A stretch of 54,770 nt of DNA from CAYFMH01 sp964344775 (GTDB lineage Bacteria; Patescibacteriota; Gracilibacteria; UBA4473). Made by a program: the position numbers and the translations under genes. Positions 39,101-46,829 of this stretch are shown here, in pieces. The notes beneath the pieces were generated by a model. That model was not told where the DNA came from, made no database searches, and worked only from the letters and a program-made list of their open reading frames with translations. The stretch is taken from NCBI GenBank assembly GCA_964344775.1, contig CAYFOO010000004.1, positions 1 through 54,770 on the forward strand, read 5' to 3'. Positions within the stretch are counted from its first letter, which is position 1, and every line of letters begins with the position of its first letter.

Positions 39101-39989
39101 TCGAGTAGATGAACTCTTCGAAGCTCGATCACCAAAGCATCCAGCCATCCTATCTGAAATATCCGGAACAGTGAGTGTCAAAAAAGGAAAAAATGACGTA
39201 AAAATTGTAGTAACCGCAGAAAAAATTGAAGAGGATAAGCATCTGCTGGGGCTCAATATTGAATCAGTGGCCAAAAAAGGTGAAGAAGTAAAAGAAAAAC
39301 AAATCATTGCTCGATCTACAGAAGACAAAACCGTGGTACGAGCACGATGTGCCGGGAAAGTAGTAACTGTTTCTTCTGATCACGTGGCTATCCTACCGAG
39401 TGAAATGCCGCAAAAAATATATATCACCTCTACTCGAGCAACATTGAAAATAAAAGATAAGGAAAAAATTGAAAAAGGAACTCCAATCACTGCTGGTCAT
39501 CTTGATTTGCGGGAGCTGATGGAATTAACAACGGCAGAAAAAGTTCAAGAATATATTTTGTATGAAGTACAGGAAATCTATAGTTCACAAGGGCAAGACA
39601 TCAGTGAAAAACACGTAGAAATTATCGTAAAACAAATGGCTTCAAAAGTCAGGATCTTGGATGGAGGAGATTCTCAATTTTTACCAGGAGATGTAAAAGA
39701 CATTACCCTTTTCAATCGAGTAAATGCAGAACTAAAAAAGAAAAAGAAGAACTTAGCCGTGGGAGAACATCTTTTGTTGGGGCTAACCAGGATTTCACTC
39801 TGGACTGATTCATGGCTTTCTGCTGCCTCCTTCCAAGAAACCATCCGAGTACTAGTCGAAGCTGCTACTACACGAAAGGTCGATACGCTTGACGGGTTGA
39901 AAGAAAACGTTATCATCGGCCGGCTTATCCCGGTGGGAGAGCATTATCGTCAAACAAATAAGAGCAAAGAAGTAGCTGCTCAAAGCTAA
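36141..39989 (+). CDS. rpoC: DNA-directed RNA polymerase beta' subunit
   Basis: The clamp and active-site subunit of RNA polymerase. From the ATG at 36141 (start [14 protein letters not shown], preferred because the upstream 41 codons are not family sequence and the promoter overlaps them) it has 1282 residues. Seen in order: the zinc site [10 protein letters not shown]...GIVCEKCG, the [23 protein letters not shown] lid/rudder area, the catalytic [12 protein letters not shown] near residue 526, the [13 protein letters not shown] second zinc site, and the [15 protein letters not shown] trigger loop/bridge region. rpoB is not upstream, unlike nearly all bacteria; rpsL follows. Confidence 0.98.
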   Translation: [1282 protein letters not shown]

Positions 39990-40046
39990 TTTAAAAAATA
40001 CTTAATCTAGCTATCTGCTAATTGCTATCTGCTAACTGCTAATCCT

Positions 40047-40460
40047 ATGCCAACCGTCAATCAACTCATCCGGAAACCGCGAAAGAAAAAGATTTTGAAA
40101 TCAAAATCCCCGGCGTTGCAAACTACTTTTAATACAATCAGAAATCGAACAGAAGACTTACCTTCTCCACAAAAACGAGGGGTATGTATCAAGGTAACTA
40201 CCATGACGCCCAAAAAACCAAATTCTGCGATCCGAAAAATTGCTCGTGTCAGGCTTACAAATGGACAAGAAGTAAATGCCTACATCATGGGAGAAGGACA
40301 CAATCTTCAGGAACACTCCGTAGTACTTGTGCGAGGAGGCCGAGTAAAAGATCTGGTGGGAGTGCGTTATCACATCGTCCGTGGAACATTGGATACCCAA
40401 GGAGTAACCGATCGAGGACAAGGACGATCTCGGTATGGAACAAAGAAAGGAAAAAAATAA
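40047..40460 (+). CDS. rpsL: 30S ribosomal protein S12
   Basis: Decoding-centre protein of the small subunit. The 137 residues have MPTVNQLIRKPRKKK, KRGVCIKVTTMTPKKPNSAIRKIARVRL and GGRVKDLVGVRYHIVRGTLD. Lys in TPKKPNS and in GRVKDL are the wild-type streptomycin-sensitive residues. It follows rpoC by 57 nt of reiterated CTAATTGCTATCTGCTAACTG words, then a terminator, so the usual rpsG-fusA-tuf genes are not joined to it. Confidence 0.98.
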   Translation: MPTVNQLIRKPRKKKILKSKSPALQTTFNTIRNRTEDLPSPQKRGVCIKVTTMTPKKPNSAIRKIARVRLTNGQEVNAYIMGEGHNLQEHSVVLVRGGRVKDLVGVRYHIVRGTLDTQGVTDRGQGRSRYGTKKGKK

Positions 40461-40489
40461 TCATTGCCATCACGGCAATAAATTAATAT

Positions 40490-40521
40490 GAAAAGTCCCA
40501 ACGCGGGGCTTTTTTATTTTT
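40490..40521 (+). terminator. rpoC-rpsL terminator
   Basis: AAAAGTCCC and GGGGCTTTT pair around AACGC, followed by TTATTTTT. A second perfect hairpin, ATTGCC-ATCAC-GGCAAT, lies just before it (40463-40479). Confidence 0.85.
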
Positions 40522-40921
40522 ATACTCCGCCGCTTTTGAATTTCAGAATTTGTATAATGCACCGAAGCTTTTCTCCATCCTGTCCGTCGAAGCTCCATGA
40601 GCGTAGTCGGATGAATCATAGAGAGAAGAATGAACAAAAGCTATGGCCCGTCCGTCGTAATCGAAATTAAATAGAACGATCAAAAGTGAAACTCTGATAA
40701 AAGTTGTACTGCATGCTTTTGTTCAGAACTATGGAGGGTGGAAGCATAATACTCATAATCTTTAAAGCGGAGGTGTATATGAAAAACAGATATATGATTC
40801 TTATATAATTTTCATATGGGTCCCATATATAATTTCAAAAAACCCAATCACAAAAAAGGCCCCCAAAAATAAAAAATTATCTTCACTTCTTCCTTCTCTC
40901 TTTAGCCTTCTAACTTTTCCT
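40522..40921. other. Spacer of about 400 bp with hairpins and a tiny frame
   Basis: No ordinary gene. It holds a TGTCCGTCGAAGC...GTAGTCGGA element (40579-40613), an inverted pair GAACAAAAGC...GCTTTTGTTC (40632-40724), a strong ribosome site with a 9-codon frame (40772-40808) and a near-palindrome ATATGGGTCCCATAT (about 40813-40828). Together these could belong to a short structured RNA, but no terminator is evident. Confidence 0.35.
40779..40808 (+). CDS. Possible 9-residue peptide MKNRYMILI
   Basis: GGAGGTG sits 5 nt before the ATG, one of only two such strong sites in the window's spacers. The frame ends after nine codons, just before a near-palindrome, as in a leader peptide or truncated gene. 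No gene follows on this strand, so an attenuation role has no obvious target. Confidence 0.2.
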   Translation: MKNRYMILI

Positions 40922-41344
40922 TTATTCACACTTCTTCATTCTTTGAGTCAAGAACAATGCTGACAAAAAGATGGCCAAAAACGTCTCCCCTCCCCAAAAA
41001 GCCAAAACTTTGTAAGAAACTGGCAATGCTATCCACATAGACAAAAGCATGATCCCAGAAACCATCAACCAATAAAGAATCATGATTTTGGGAACTTTTA
41101 ACCACTGATTCCATTCACAAGTTCGATATACAGCTCGGAAAAAAATAGGAAAAAGAAAGGCATGTAAAGCACTAATCACTAATGCTACCCAAAAACCATT
41201 TGCGGCCCATTTTTTTGTAGCCCAGATCCCAGTGGTGTCATAATAAGGTGTCGTCTGATCTGCAAAAACATATTTCACTCCAAGAAAGATGATAAAAACA
41301 ATAACAAAACGTAGAATCCACTCCACTACACATTTCTTTTTCAT
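40922..41344 (-). CDS. Four-helix membrane protein, unknown
   Basis: A 140-residue integral membrane protein with four hydrophobic helices (FVIVFIIFLGVKYVF, FWVALVISALHAFLF, MILYWLMVSGIMLLSM and FLAIFLSALFL), a short outer loop with Tyr-Tyr, and a basic MKKKC start. It recalls small DUF-type membrane proteins but no family is recognised. It is about 70 nt downstream of aroB on the same strand. Confidence 0.65.
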   Translation of the reverse strand: MKKKCVVEWILRFVIVFIIFLGVKYVFADQTTPYYDTTGIWATKKWAANGFWVALVISALHAFLFPIFFRAVYRTCEWNQWLKVPKIMILYWLMVSGIMLLSMWIALPVSYKVLAFWGGETFLAIFLSALFLTQRMKKCE

Positions 41345-41416
41345 TTTTTATTTTGGTTAAAAGATAAATCAGTTCCTAAAACTTAATTTTTACTGCAGAA
41401 AAATCAAGAAAAATTA

Positions 41417-42427
41417 TTAATTTTCATAAACCCCTACCTTTCCAATTTTTTCTGGTAAAACTAACTGTACTCGTCCCCCTCGGACTTTCTTATCATGTTT
41501 CATCGCATTGAAAATATCTGCTTCAGAAAAATCACACTCCAAATCAAAATCAAATTTTTCAAAAATGGAACGAATTCTCTGTGCTGTGCCTTCTTCACAA
41601 ATTCCTTTTTTCAATGCAAAGTCAGCCGCCATGACCGTCCCAATTGCTACTGCATGACCATGAGCCATCTGGAAATCTGAAAGCAGTTCGATCGCGTGGC
41701 CAAAAGTGTGTCCGAGATTCAAATGCATTCGTTCTCCAGATTCTTTTTCATCCGCCTCCACTTTTGATTTTTTGATTTCGATCGAGTCTGGTACGAGGGC
41801 AAAAATGGCTTCAATGTCTGGATTTTTGTCAGCCAATTTTTCCAGATCTTGGAAATGTGAAGCTGATCCCAAAATTCCATGCTTAATCATCTCCGCCACC
41901 CCATTTCGAATTTCGGAAACAGGTAAAGTGCTCATAAATTCTTGGCAACAAAAAATCGCTTCTGGTTGATGAAAGCCACCAATCAAATTCTTTCCAAAAC
42001 TACAATCGATCCCTGTCTTACCTCCCACAGATGCATCCACCATCGCCAGTAGAGAACTCGGTACTTGAATAAAAGGAATCCCTCGCATAAAAAGTGAAGC
42101 CGCAAATCCTACCATATCCCCAATCACACCCCCTCCCACCGCAACAAAAAGAGATGATCGATCAAAATGATTTTCAAAGGCGTGATTCAATATTTTTTCG
42201 ATGGTGCCCCAATTTTTTTGTGACTCTCCGGGTGGCAAAACGAGCACCTCCTTAAACTGAGTAAAATCAAAACCGGATTTTTCTGCCACATTTTTATCCG
42301 TAACCACCAGTGCTTTCCGTCCATTGAGCTGCGTTTTTAAATTCTTCAAAAGTTCGGCAAAATCCTTCGGGAAAGAAATATCATAGCTTTTGGGTTTCTC
42401 GGGGATCTGAACGGTGATATTCTTCAT
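41417..42427 (-). CDS. aroB: 3-dehydroquinate synthase
   Basis: Second enzyme of the shikimate pathway, using NAD+ and a divalent metal. The 336 residues carry KALVVTDKNV, LPPGESQKNW, the nucleotide-binding AVGGGVIGDMVGFAASLFMRGIPF, DASVGGKTGIDCSFGKNLIG and the metal-binding LNLGHTFGHAIE and HGHAVAIG. All are complete. Its start lies 4 nt from the 42432-42545 repeat element, which replaces any ordinary leader. Confidence 0.96.
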   Translation of the reverse strand: MKNITVQIPEKPKSYDISFPKDFAELLKNLKTQLNGRKALVVTDKNVAEKSGFDFTQFKEVLVLPPGESQKNWGTIEKILNHAFENHFDRSSLFVAVGGGVIGDMVGFAASLFMRGIPFIQVPSSLLAMVDASVGGKTGIDCSFGKNLIGGFHQPEAIFCCQEFMSTLPVSEIRNGVAEMIKHGILGSASHFQDLEKLADKNPDIEAIFALVPDSIEIKKSKVEADEKESGERMHLNLGHTFGHAIELLSDFQMAHGHAVAIGTVMAADFALKKGICEEGTAQRIRSIFEKFDFDLECDFSEADIFNAMKHDKKVRGGRVQLVLPEKIGKVGVYEN

Positions 42428-42431
42428 TTTT

Positions 42432-42545
42432 TTAGATTACAAGATTACGAGCAAACAAGATCACAAGTATTTTAAATACAATTAGGGCTTTAAATTTAGG
42501 TGCTTCTTGTCTTCTCGTCAACTTGTAATCTCGTTATCTTGTTAA
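42432..42545. repeat. About 110-bp hairpin element, copy A
   Basis: Arms made of AGATTACAAGATTACGAGCA and TCGTCAACTTGTAATCTCGT words enclose an AT-rich loop. The whole element, including the loop phrase (C/T)ACCTAAATTT, recurs inverted at 52648-52746. It fills the aroB-pilD gap. Confidence 0.75.
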
Positions 42546-42563
42546 AAAATTAAGTTCTAAATT

Positions 42564-43334
42564 CTAATAACTAAGTTCTAAAAATCCCCAATACCATTCC
42601 CAAATTCGCTGCCCATCATAGAGAAAAATCAAAGTTGCCGGCATGAGGAAAGCACCCATCGGGAGAGCCGATTTCCGAGTGTAATTTTTGAAGACTAAAA
42701 AATAAACTGCTACCACCGCTCCTAAAATATAGGCTAAAAAGAGGGCTAAAATTACTAATTTCCATCCCAAAAGAAGTCCCATCAAAGCCCCAAGCCGAAG
42801 ATCACCAGCCCCAACCCATCGTCCACCAGAAAAATAATATTGGCACCAATAAAAGCCAAATCCAATCGCCCCTCCAATCAAAAAATCTAGAAATGGAAGC
42901 TCTCGAAAAACACTCCATACCCCAACAGCCAAAATTGCTGGTAAGACAACCCGGTCGTCAACTTCAGAAAACAAGACATCATAAAAAAACAAAACCAGCA
43001 GAAAAAATACGGCCAAAATCAGAGGAATAAATAGATTGGTTCCATAAAACTTCTCTGCAAAAAGGAAAAACGTACCCGCAAAAACCAACTCAATAATTGG
43101 ATAAAATAAAGATATTTTTGCTCCACAGTGTGAACATTTTCCCTTTTGGAACGCCCAAGAAAAAATTGGAATGAGATTTTTGACCTGCAGTGTTTTTTTA
43201 CATTTTGGACATCGAGATCGCCCACTCAATATCCCCGGCTCATCAAAATGGAGTCGCCAAATAAGCAAAGAAGCGAAACTCCCCAACATCGCCCCCCCCA
43301 TGGTTACCAAAATAATGATACCTATTTTTTCCAT
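42564..43334 (-). CDS. pilD: Type IV prepilin peptidase / N-methyltransferase
   Basis: A bifunctional membrane aspartyl protease that cleaves and methylates type IV prepilins. The 256 residues start with GAMLGSFASLLIWRL, then two zinc-type CxxC pairs (CPKCKKTL and CSHCGAKI) around LIPIFSW. The catalytic Asp regions are FYDVLFSEVDDRV and GAGDLRLGALMG, with seven to eight helices. Pilin genes are not in the window, but its presence implies type IV pili or a related pseudopilus, perhaps for attachment or DNA uptake. It is divergent from the second VirD4-like gene. Confidence 0.93.
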   Translation of the reverse strand: MEKIGIIILVTMGGAMLGSFASLLIWRLHFDEPGILSGRSRCPKCKKTLQVKNLIPIFSWAFQKGKCSHCGAKISLFYPIIELVFAGTFFLFAEKFYGTNLFIPLILAVFFLLVLFFYDVLFSEVDDRVVLPAILAVGVWSVFRELPFLDFLIGGAIGFGFYWCQYYFSGGRWVGAGDLRLGALMGLLLGWKLVILALFLAYILGAVVAVYFLVFKNYTRKSALPMGAFLMPATLIFLYDGQRIWEWYWGFLELSY

Positions 43335-43451
43335 ATTTCCATTCTGCCGAAAAATTACTCTATTGCAAAATTCATCTCGAAAGCTTAAATAAGGGTAATA
43401 AATACGATAATTTACTTGACTTTTAATGAAAAATATAGTAAAAACAAATAC

Positions 43452-45896
43452 ATGAAAAAGAAAACAGTATCAAAAACCCTCCTACGCCTCACTGTCCCCA
43501 GGTTAAATGAACGAGGGCCAATGGCGTTTGAGCAAGTCTTAGCCAGTCTACACGGACTCCTTTCGAAAAATGCTAAAAAACTAGATCGAGAAGCAGTAAG
43601 TTTTGAAATCGTACGAATTGCTGGAAAAATCCACTTTTATGTGGTGGTTCCTTCTCACCTGAAAACGCTTCTTTCTTCTCAAATGTACGCACAATACCCA
43701 GAAGTAGAAATTCAAGAAGTGCCAGAATATTTCACCAAAAAACTAGTGGATAAAAAAGAAGTAATTATGGCCACCATCCGACCAGCCGAACCAATGGTTT
43801 TTCCATTCAAGAGATATCCACAGTTTGAAGACAAAATGTCACAAAAATTTGAAGATCCAATAGGACCAATTACCTCTGCTCTCTCTCATCTGAGTACAAA
43901 GGACGATGCGGCTATTTTGCAATTCGTCATCGCCCCAATCAGTCCCTCTTGGAATGCCATTGCCCAAAAAACACTTCGTAGATTTTTTAGCGGCGGTGTC
44001 TGGAAATGGGACTGGTTTCGAGCACTGTACCAATGGGCACGCCTTTCTCATAAAAAAAGTGAACGAACCATGCGTTCTCCTATTTGGGCACTACTGATAG
44101 CATTTTTTGGATGGACAGGGTTAGCCAATGTCAAAGCTGATGGCCTAGACAACACAGACGATGAACCGGATCTAGATCGAGAAGCACAAACTTCCGGACG
44201 ACATGACCGAGAAACAGTTTTTTCGGCTTCATACGATAAATTAAATCGGCTCCAATTCGCCACCAATATCCGGACGATCTACATTCATGATGACAAGCTA
44301 AATGAACTCGAAGCCGAAGCAAAAATTCGTGAAGTGGCGGGAACATTTCAGCAGTTTTCACTCGCTCAAATGAACCACTTTTCTGTTTCCACGATCGATC
44401 GATCTATTAAATCTAACATTTTTAAAAACATTTTTTTCCGACGCCAAAACAAACCCTACGCCCTGTCTCAGGAAGAGCTGGCTACCATGTATCATTTGCC
44501 AACAGAAACCGTGACCACCCCCGGAATCCAATGGGTGGACTCCCAAAAACTGGAACCGCCAGTCGATATTCCCACGAGTGAAGAAAAAGGAATCACCATC
44601 GTTGGAGAAACAAATTTTCGGGAAAATCAAGTGCAATACGGTCTGAGAGAACTCGATCGACGTCGACATGTCTACATCATCGGAAAAACAGGAATGGGAA
44701 AAACTACGCTTCTGGAAAATATGATTTTTTCAGATATCAAAGCTGGAAAAGGAGTGGGGGTGATCGACCCACATGGAGATCTAGCCGAAGCGGTACTTCG
44801 ATTTGTACCAAAAAACAGAACCAATGACGTGATTATTTTTGATCCGGCAGATCGAGAATTCCCGGTGGCCTTCAATATGCTCGAAGGGAAAAACCCAGAA
44901 CAACGGGGGTTAGTTGCCTCTGGTCTGGTCGGCGTGATAAAGAAATTAAATATCGATTCCTGGGGACCACGACTCGAACACTTCCTCCGAAATACGATCC
45001 TCGCCCTCACGGAAGCACCTGACACCACCATGCTCGGCATCACTCGAATGTTGGTCGATCCCGTTTATCGAAGAAAAATTCTTCACTTCGTGCAAGATCC
45101 GATGGTCCGAAGTTTCTGGGAAACAGAATTTTCTGCTCTCGCTCCGCAAAAACTGGCAGAAGCCGTCGGCCCAATTCAGAATAAAGTCGGACAGTTCCTG
45201 GCTACTCCCGTCATCCGAAATATCGTCGGGCAGCCAAAATCGACGCTCGATCTAAGATTTGCGATGGACACCGGAAAAATTGTAATCGTGAATCTATCAA
45301 AAGGAAAAATCGGAGAAGATAACTCTGCCATGCTTGGATCTCTACTCATTACTAAGTTCCAAATCGATGCGATGGGCCGAGCCGATGTCCCAGAAAAAGA
45401 TCGACGAGATTTCAATCTTTTTGTGGATGAGTTCCAGAATTTTGCAACCGACTCCTTCGCTACCATCCTCTCCGAGGCACGGAAATATCATCTCAGCCTT
45501 ACTCTTGCCAATCAGTATGTGGCTCAGATGTCAGAGGAAGTAGAAGCAGCCGTTTTTGGAAATGTGGGGAGTCTTATCTCATTCCAAATCGGTGTAGAAG
45601 ATGCCAAAGTGTTCTCTGAACAGTTTGATGAAGAAAGAATTCAGCCAAACAACCTACTCAATCTACCAAAATTTCATGTCTACAATAAAATTCTCGTGGA
45701 TGGAATGCCAACTCCAAGTTTCTCCGGAAAAACACTCCCTCCACCAGAACTGCCTTCAAAGGAAGAAACAGAAGAACGAACCCAAAAAATTGTTAATTTT
45801 TCCCGACAAAGATATGCAAAACCCCGAGATCAAGTAGAAGAAAAGATTACCCGATGGGCAAGACCGGAGGAAGACAAGAGGACGAAAAAGGAGTAG
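43452..45896 (+). CDS. VirD4/TraG-like ATPase, copy 2
   Basis: About 814 residues from the ATG at 43452. A TTG twelve codons upstream overlaps a probable TTGACT promoter box and was not used. It is a paralogue of the protein at 32492-34942, with the same order: N-terminal domain of about 370 residues, GKTGMGKTT Walker A near residue 411, VIDPHGDLAEAVLRF, IIFDPADREFP and LFVDEFQN Walker B near 656, then SEARKYHLSLTLANQYVAQM. Unlike copy 1 it has no clear N-terminal membrane helix, although one hydrophobic segment (IWALLIAFFGWTGLANV) occurs near residue 215. The pair may form a hetero-oligomer or serve two pathways. Confidence 0.86.
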   Translation: MKKKTVSKTLLRLTVPRLNERGPMAFEQVLASLHGLLSKNAKKLDREAVSFEIVRIAGKIHFYVVVPSHLKTLLSSQMYAQYPEVEIQEVPEYFTKKLVDKKEVIMATIRPAEPMVFPFKRYPQFEDKMSQKFEDPIGPITSALSHLSTKDDAAILQFVIAPISPSWNAIAQKTLRRFFSGGVWKWDWFRALYQWARLSHKKSERTMRSPIWALLIAFFGWTGLANVKADGLDNTDDEPDLDREAQTSGRHDRETVFSASYDKLNRLQFATNIRTIYIHDDKLNELEAEAKIREVAGTFQQFSLAQMNHFSVSTIDRSIKSNIFKNIFFRRQNKPYALSQEELATMYHLPTETVTTPGIQWVDSQKLEPPVDIPTSEEKGITIVGETNFRENQVQYGLRELDRRRHVYIIGKTGMGKTTLLENMIFSDIKAGKGVGVIDPHGDLAEAVLRFVPKNRTNDVIIFDPADREFPVAFNMLEGKNPEQRGLVASGLVGVIKKLNIDSWGPRLEHFLRNTILALTEAPDTTMLGITRMLVDPVYRRKILHFVQDPMVRSFWETEFSALAPQKLAEAVGPIQNKVGQFLATPVIRNIVGQPKSTLDLRFAMDTGKIVIVNLSKGKIGEDNSAMLGSLLITKFQIDAMGRADVPEKDRRDFNLFVDEFQNFATDSFATILSEARKYHLSLTLANQYVAQMSEEVEAAVFGNVGSLISFQIGVEDAKVFSEQFDEERIQPNNLLNLPKFHVYNKILVDGMPTPSFSGKTLPPPELPSKEETEERTQKIVNFSRQRYAKPRDQVEEKITRWARPEEDKRTKKE

Positions 45897-45898
45897 AA

Positions 45899-45938
45899 CT
45901 CCCAGGAAACAGGGAAGAGTAAAGAGGGAACAGGAAAT
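45899..45938. repeat. Left arm of inverted repeats around IVP gene 2
   Basis: CTCCCAGGAAACAGGGAAGA continuing GTAAAGAGGGAACAGGAAATA is an imperfect inverse of 46310-46344 (shared words CAGGGAA, GAGG, AGGAAATA). Confidence 0.6.
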
Positions 45939-45950
45939 AAAAAATAGTCT

Positions 45951-46295
45951 TTATTTAAGTGTTTTTATAAGCCCCCCCAATAACTTGGGAATTTCCAGAG
46001 TTAGCTGATAATCTTCATCAAACTCTTGTTTGGTTATGTATTTAAACTTTTTTGCTAAATACAGCATTGATCGAACTTCTCCACAAGAACTTTTAGAAAT
46101 AAACAAAAAATGTTTAAATTCTTTATTTGAGTTTCTCTCAAAACCTTCAGCAATATTATTCATAACAGAAACTGCAGCCCTCTGAATCTGATCTCTAAAT
46201 CCAAAATCCTTGCAATCTTTAAGCTGTTGATAAATTTTTGTGGCAAGTATTTCCGCTTTTTGCCAAGCCAAAATATCTTCAAAATTTTTAATCAT
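45951..46295 (-). CDS. Four-helix-bundle protein (23S rRNA intervening-sequence / IVP family), copy 2
   Basis: A 114-residue PF05635-type protein, markers DILAWQKAEILATKIYQQL, FRDQIQRAAVSVMNNIAEGFER and SSCGEVRSMLYLAKKF. It is clearly divergent from the copy at 17527, so it is not a recent duplicate. Again the gene sits alone inside inverted word repeats (45899-45938 and 46310-46344) of quite different sequence from those around copy 1. The shared arrangement, not sequence, is the point of interest. Function is unknown; no reverse transcriptase is nearby. Confidence 0.9.
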   Translation of the reverse strand: MIKNFEDILAWQKAEILATKIYQQLKDCKDFGFRDQIQRAAVSVMNNIAEGFERNSNKEFKHFLFISKSSCGEVRSMLYLAKKFKYITKQEFDEDYQLTLEIPKLLGGLIKTLK

Positions 46296-46309
46296 TTTTC
46301 ATATTATAC

Positions 46310-46344
46310 TATTTCCTATGACCTCCTCCCTATTCCCTGTGGGA
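46310..46344. repeat. Right arm of inverted repeats around IVP gene 2
   Basis: TATTTCCTATGACCTCCTCC with CTATTCCCTGTGGGA, inverse of the left arm. It ends exactly at the stop of the next gene. Confidence 0.6.
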
Positions 46345-46734
46345 CTAAATCTTTTGTTTTTTTGCTTCCCGCTCAATTGAATCCAGCCTTTTTTTATAAT
46401 CCTTGCTCACCCGGATAGAAGTATAAACAATCGCAATCAAAGCTCCCACAAAGACCAAATAAAGCCACATCCGCATAGAAAATCCCGGCACCCCAGAGAA
46501 TCTCGCCGCCACCAAGATTAATCCAATCACTCCCAAAAAGATGAATTTCCCAAGTCGATTTTTCATCGATTTTTTGAGGGATTTATTTTGTGCAGCTGAT
46601 TTTTTTAGGAAAGAAGGAAGAAAAGCTAACCCCAAGAAAAAAAGCAAAAGTGCGTATCCCAGCATGAAGTCCCCACCAGGATCCGAATCAAGGAAATACT
46701 CAGAAGTGAGTAACCGTGCAAAATCAAAGTCCAT
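46345..46734 (-). CDS. Three-helix membrane protein, unknown
   Basis: A 129-residue protein with three hydrophobic helices (YALLLFFLGLAFLPSFL, FIFLGVIGLILVAARF and MWLYLVFVGALIAIVYTSI), a basic loop between the first two and a charged C-terminal helix (KDYKKRLDSIEREAKKQ). No family is recognised. It lies about 95 nt downstream of the next membrane-protein gene on the same strand and may share its transcript. Confidence 0.6.
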   Translation of the reverse strand: MDFDFARLLTSEYFLDSDPGGDFMLGYALLLFFLGLAFLPSFLKKSAAQNKSLKKSMKNRLGKFIFLGVIGLILVAARFSGVPGFSMRMWLYLVFVGALIAIVYTSIRVSKDYKKRLDSIEREAKKQKI

Positions 46735-46829
46735 TTTAAATTAATTAAGAATTACGAATTAACAATTATCAATTTTTAGATAATTTTCAACCCTCTAATT
46801 TTGAATTTTTCTTTTTGCTTTTTAAATTT

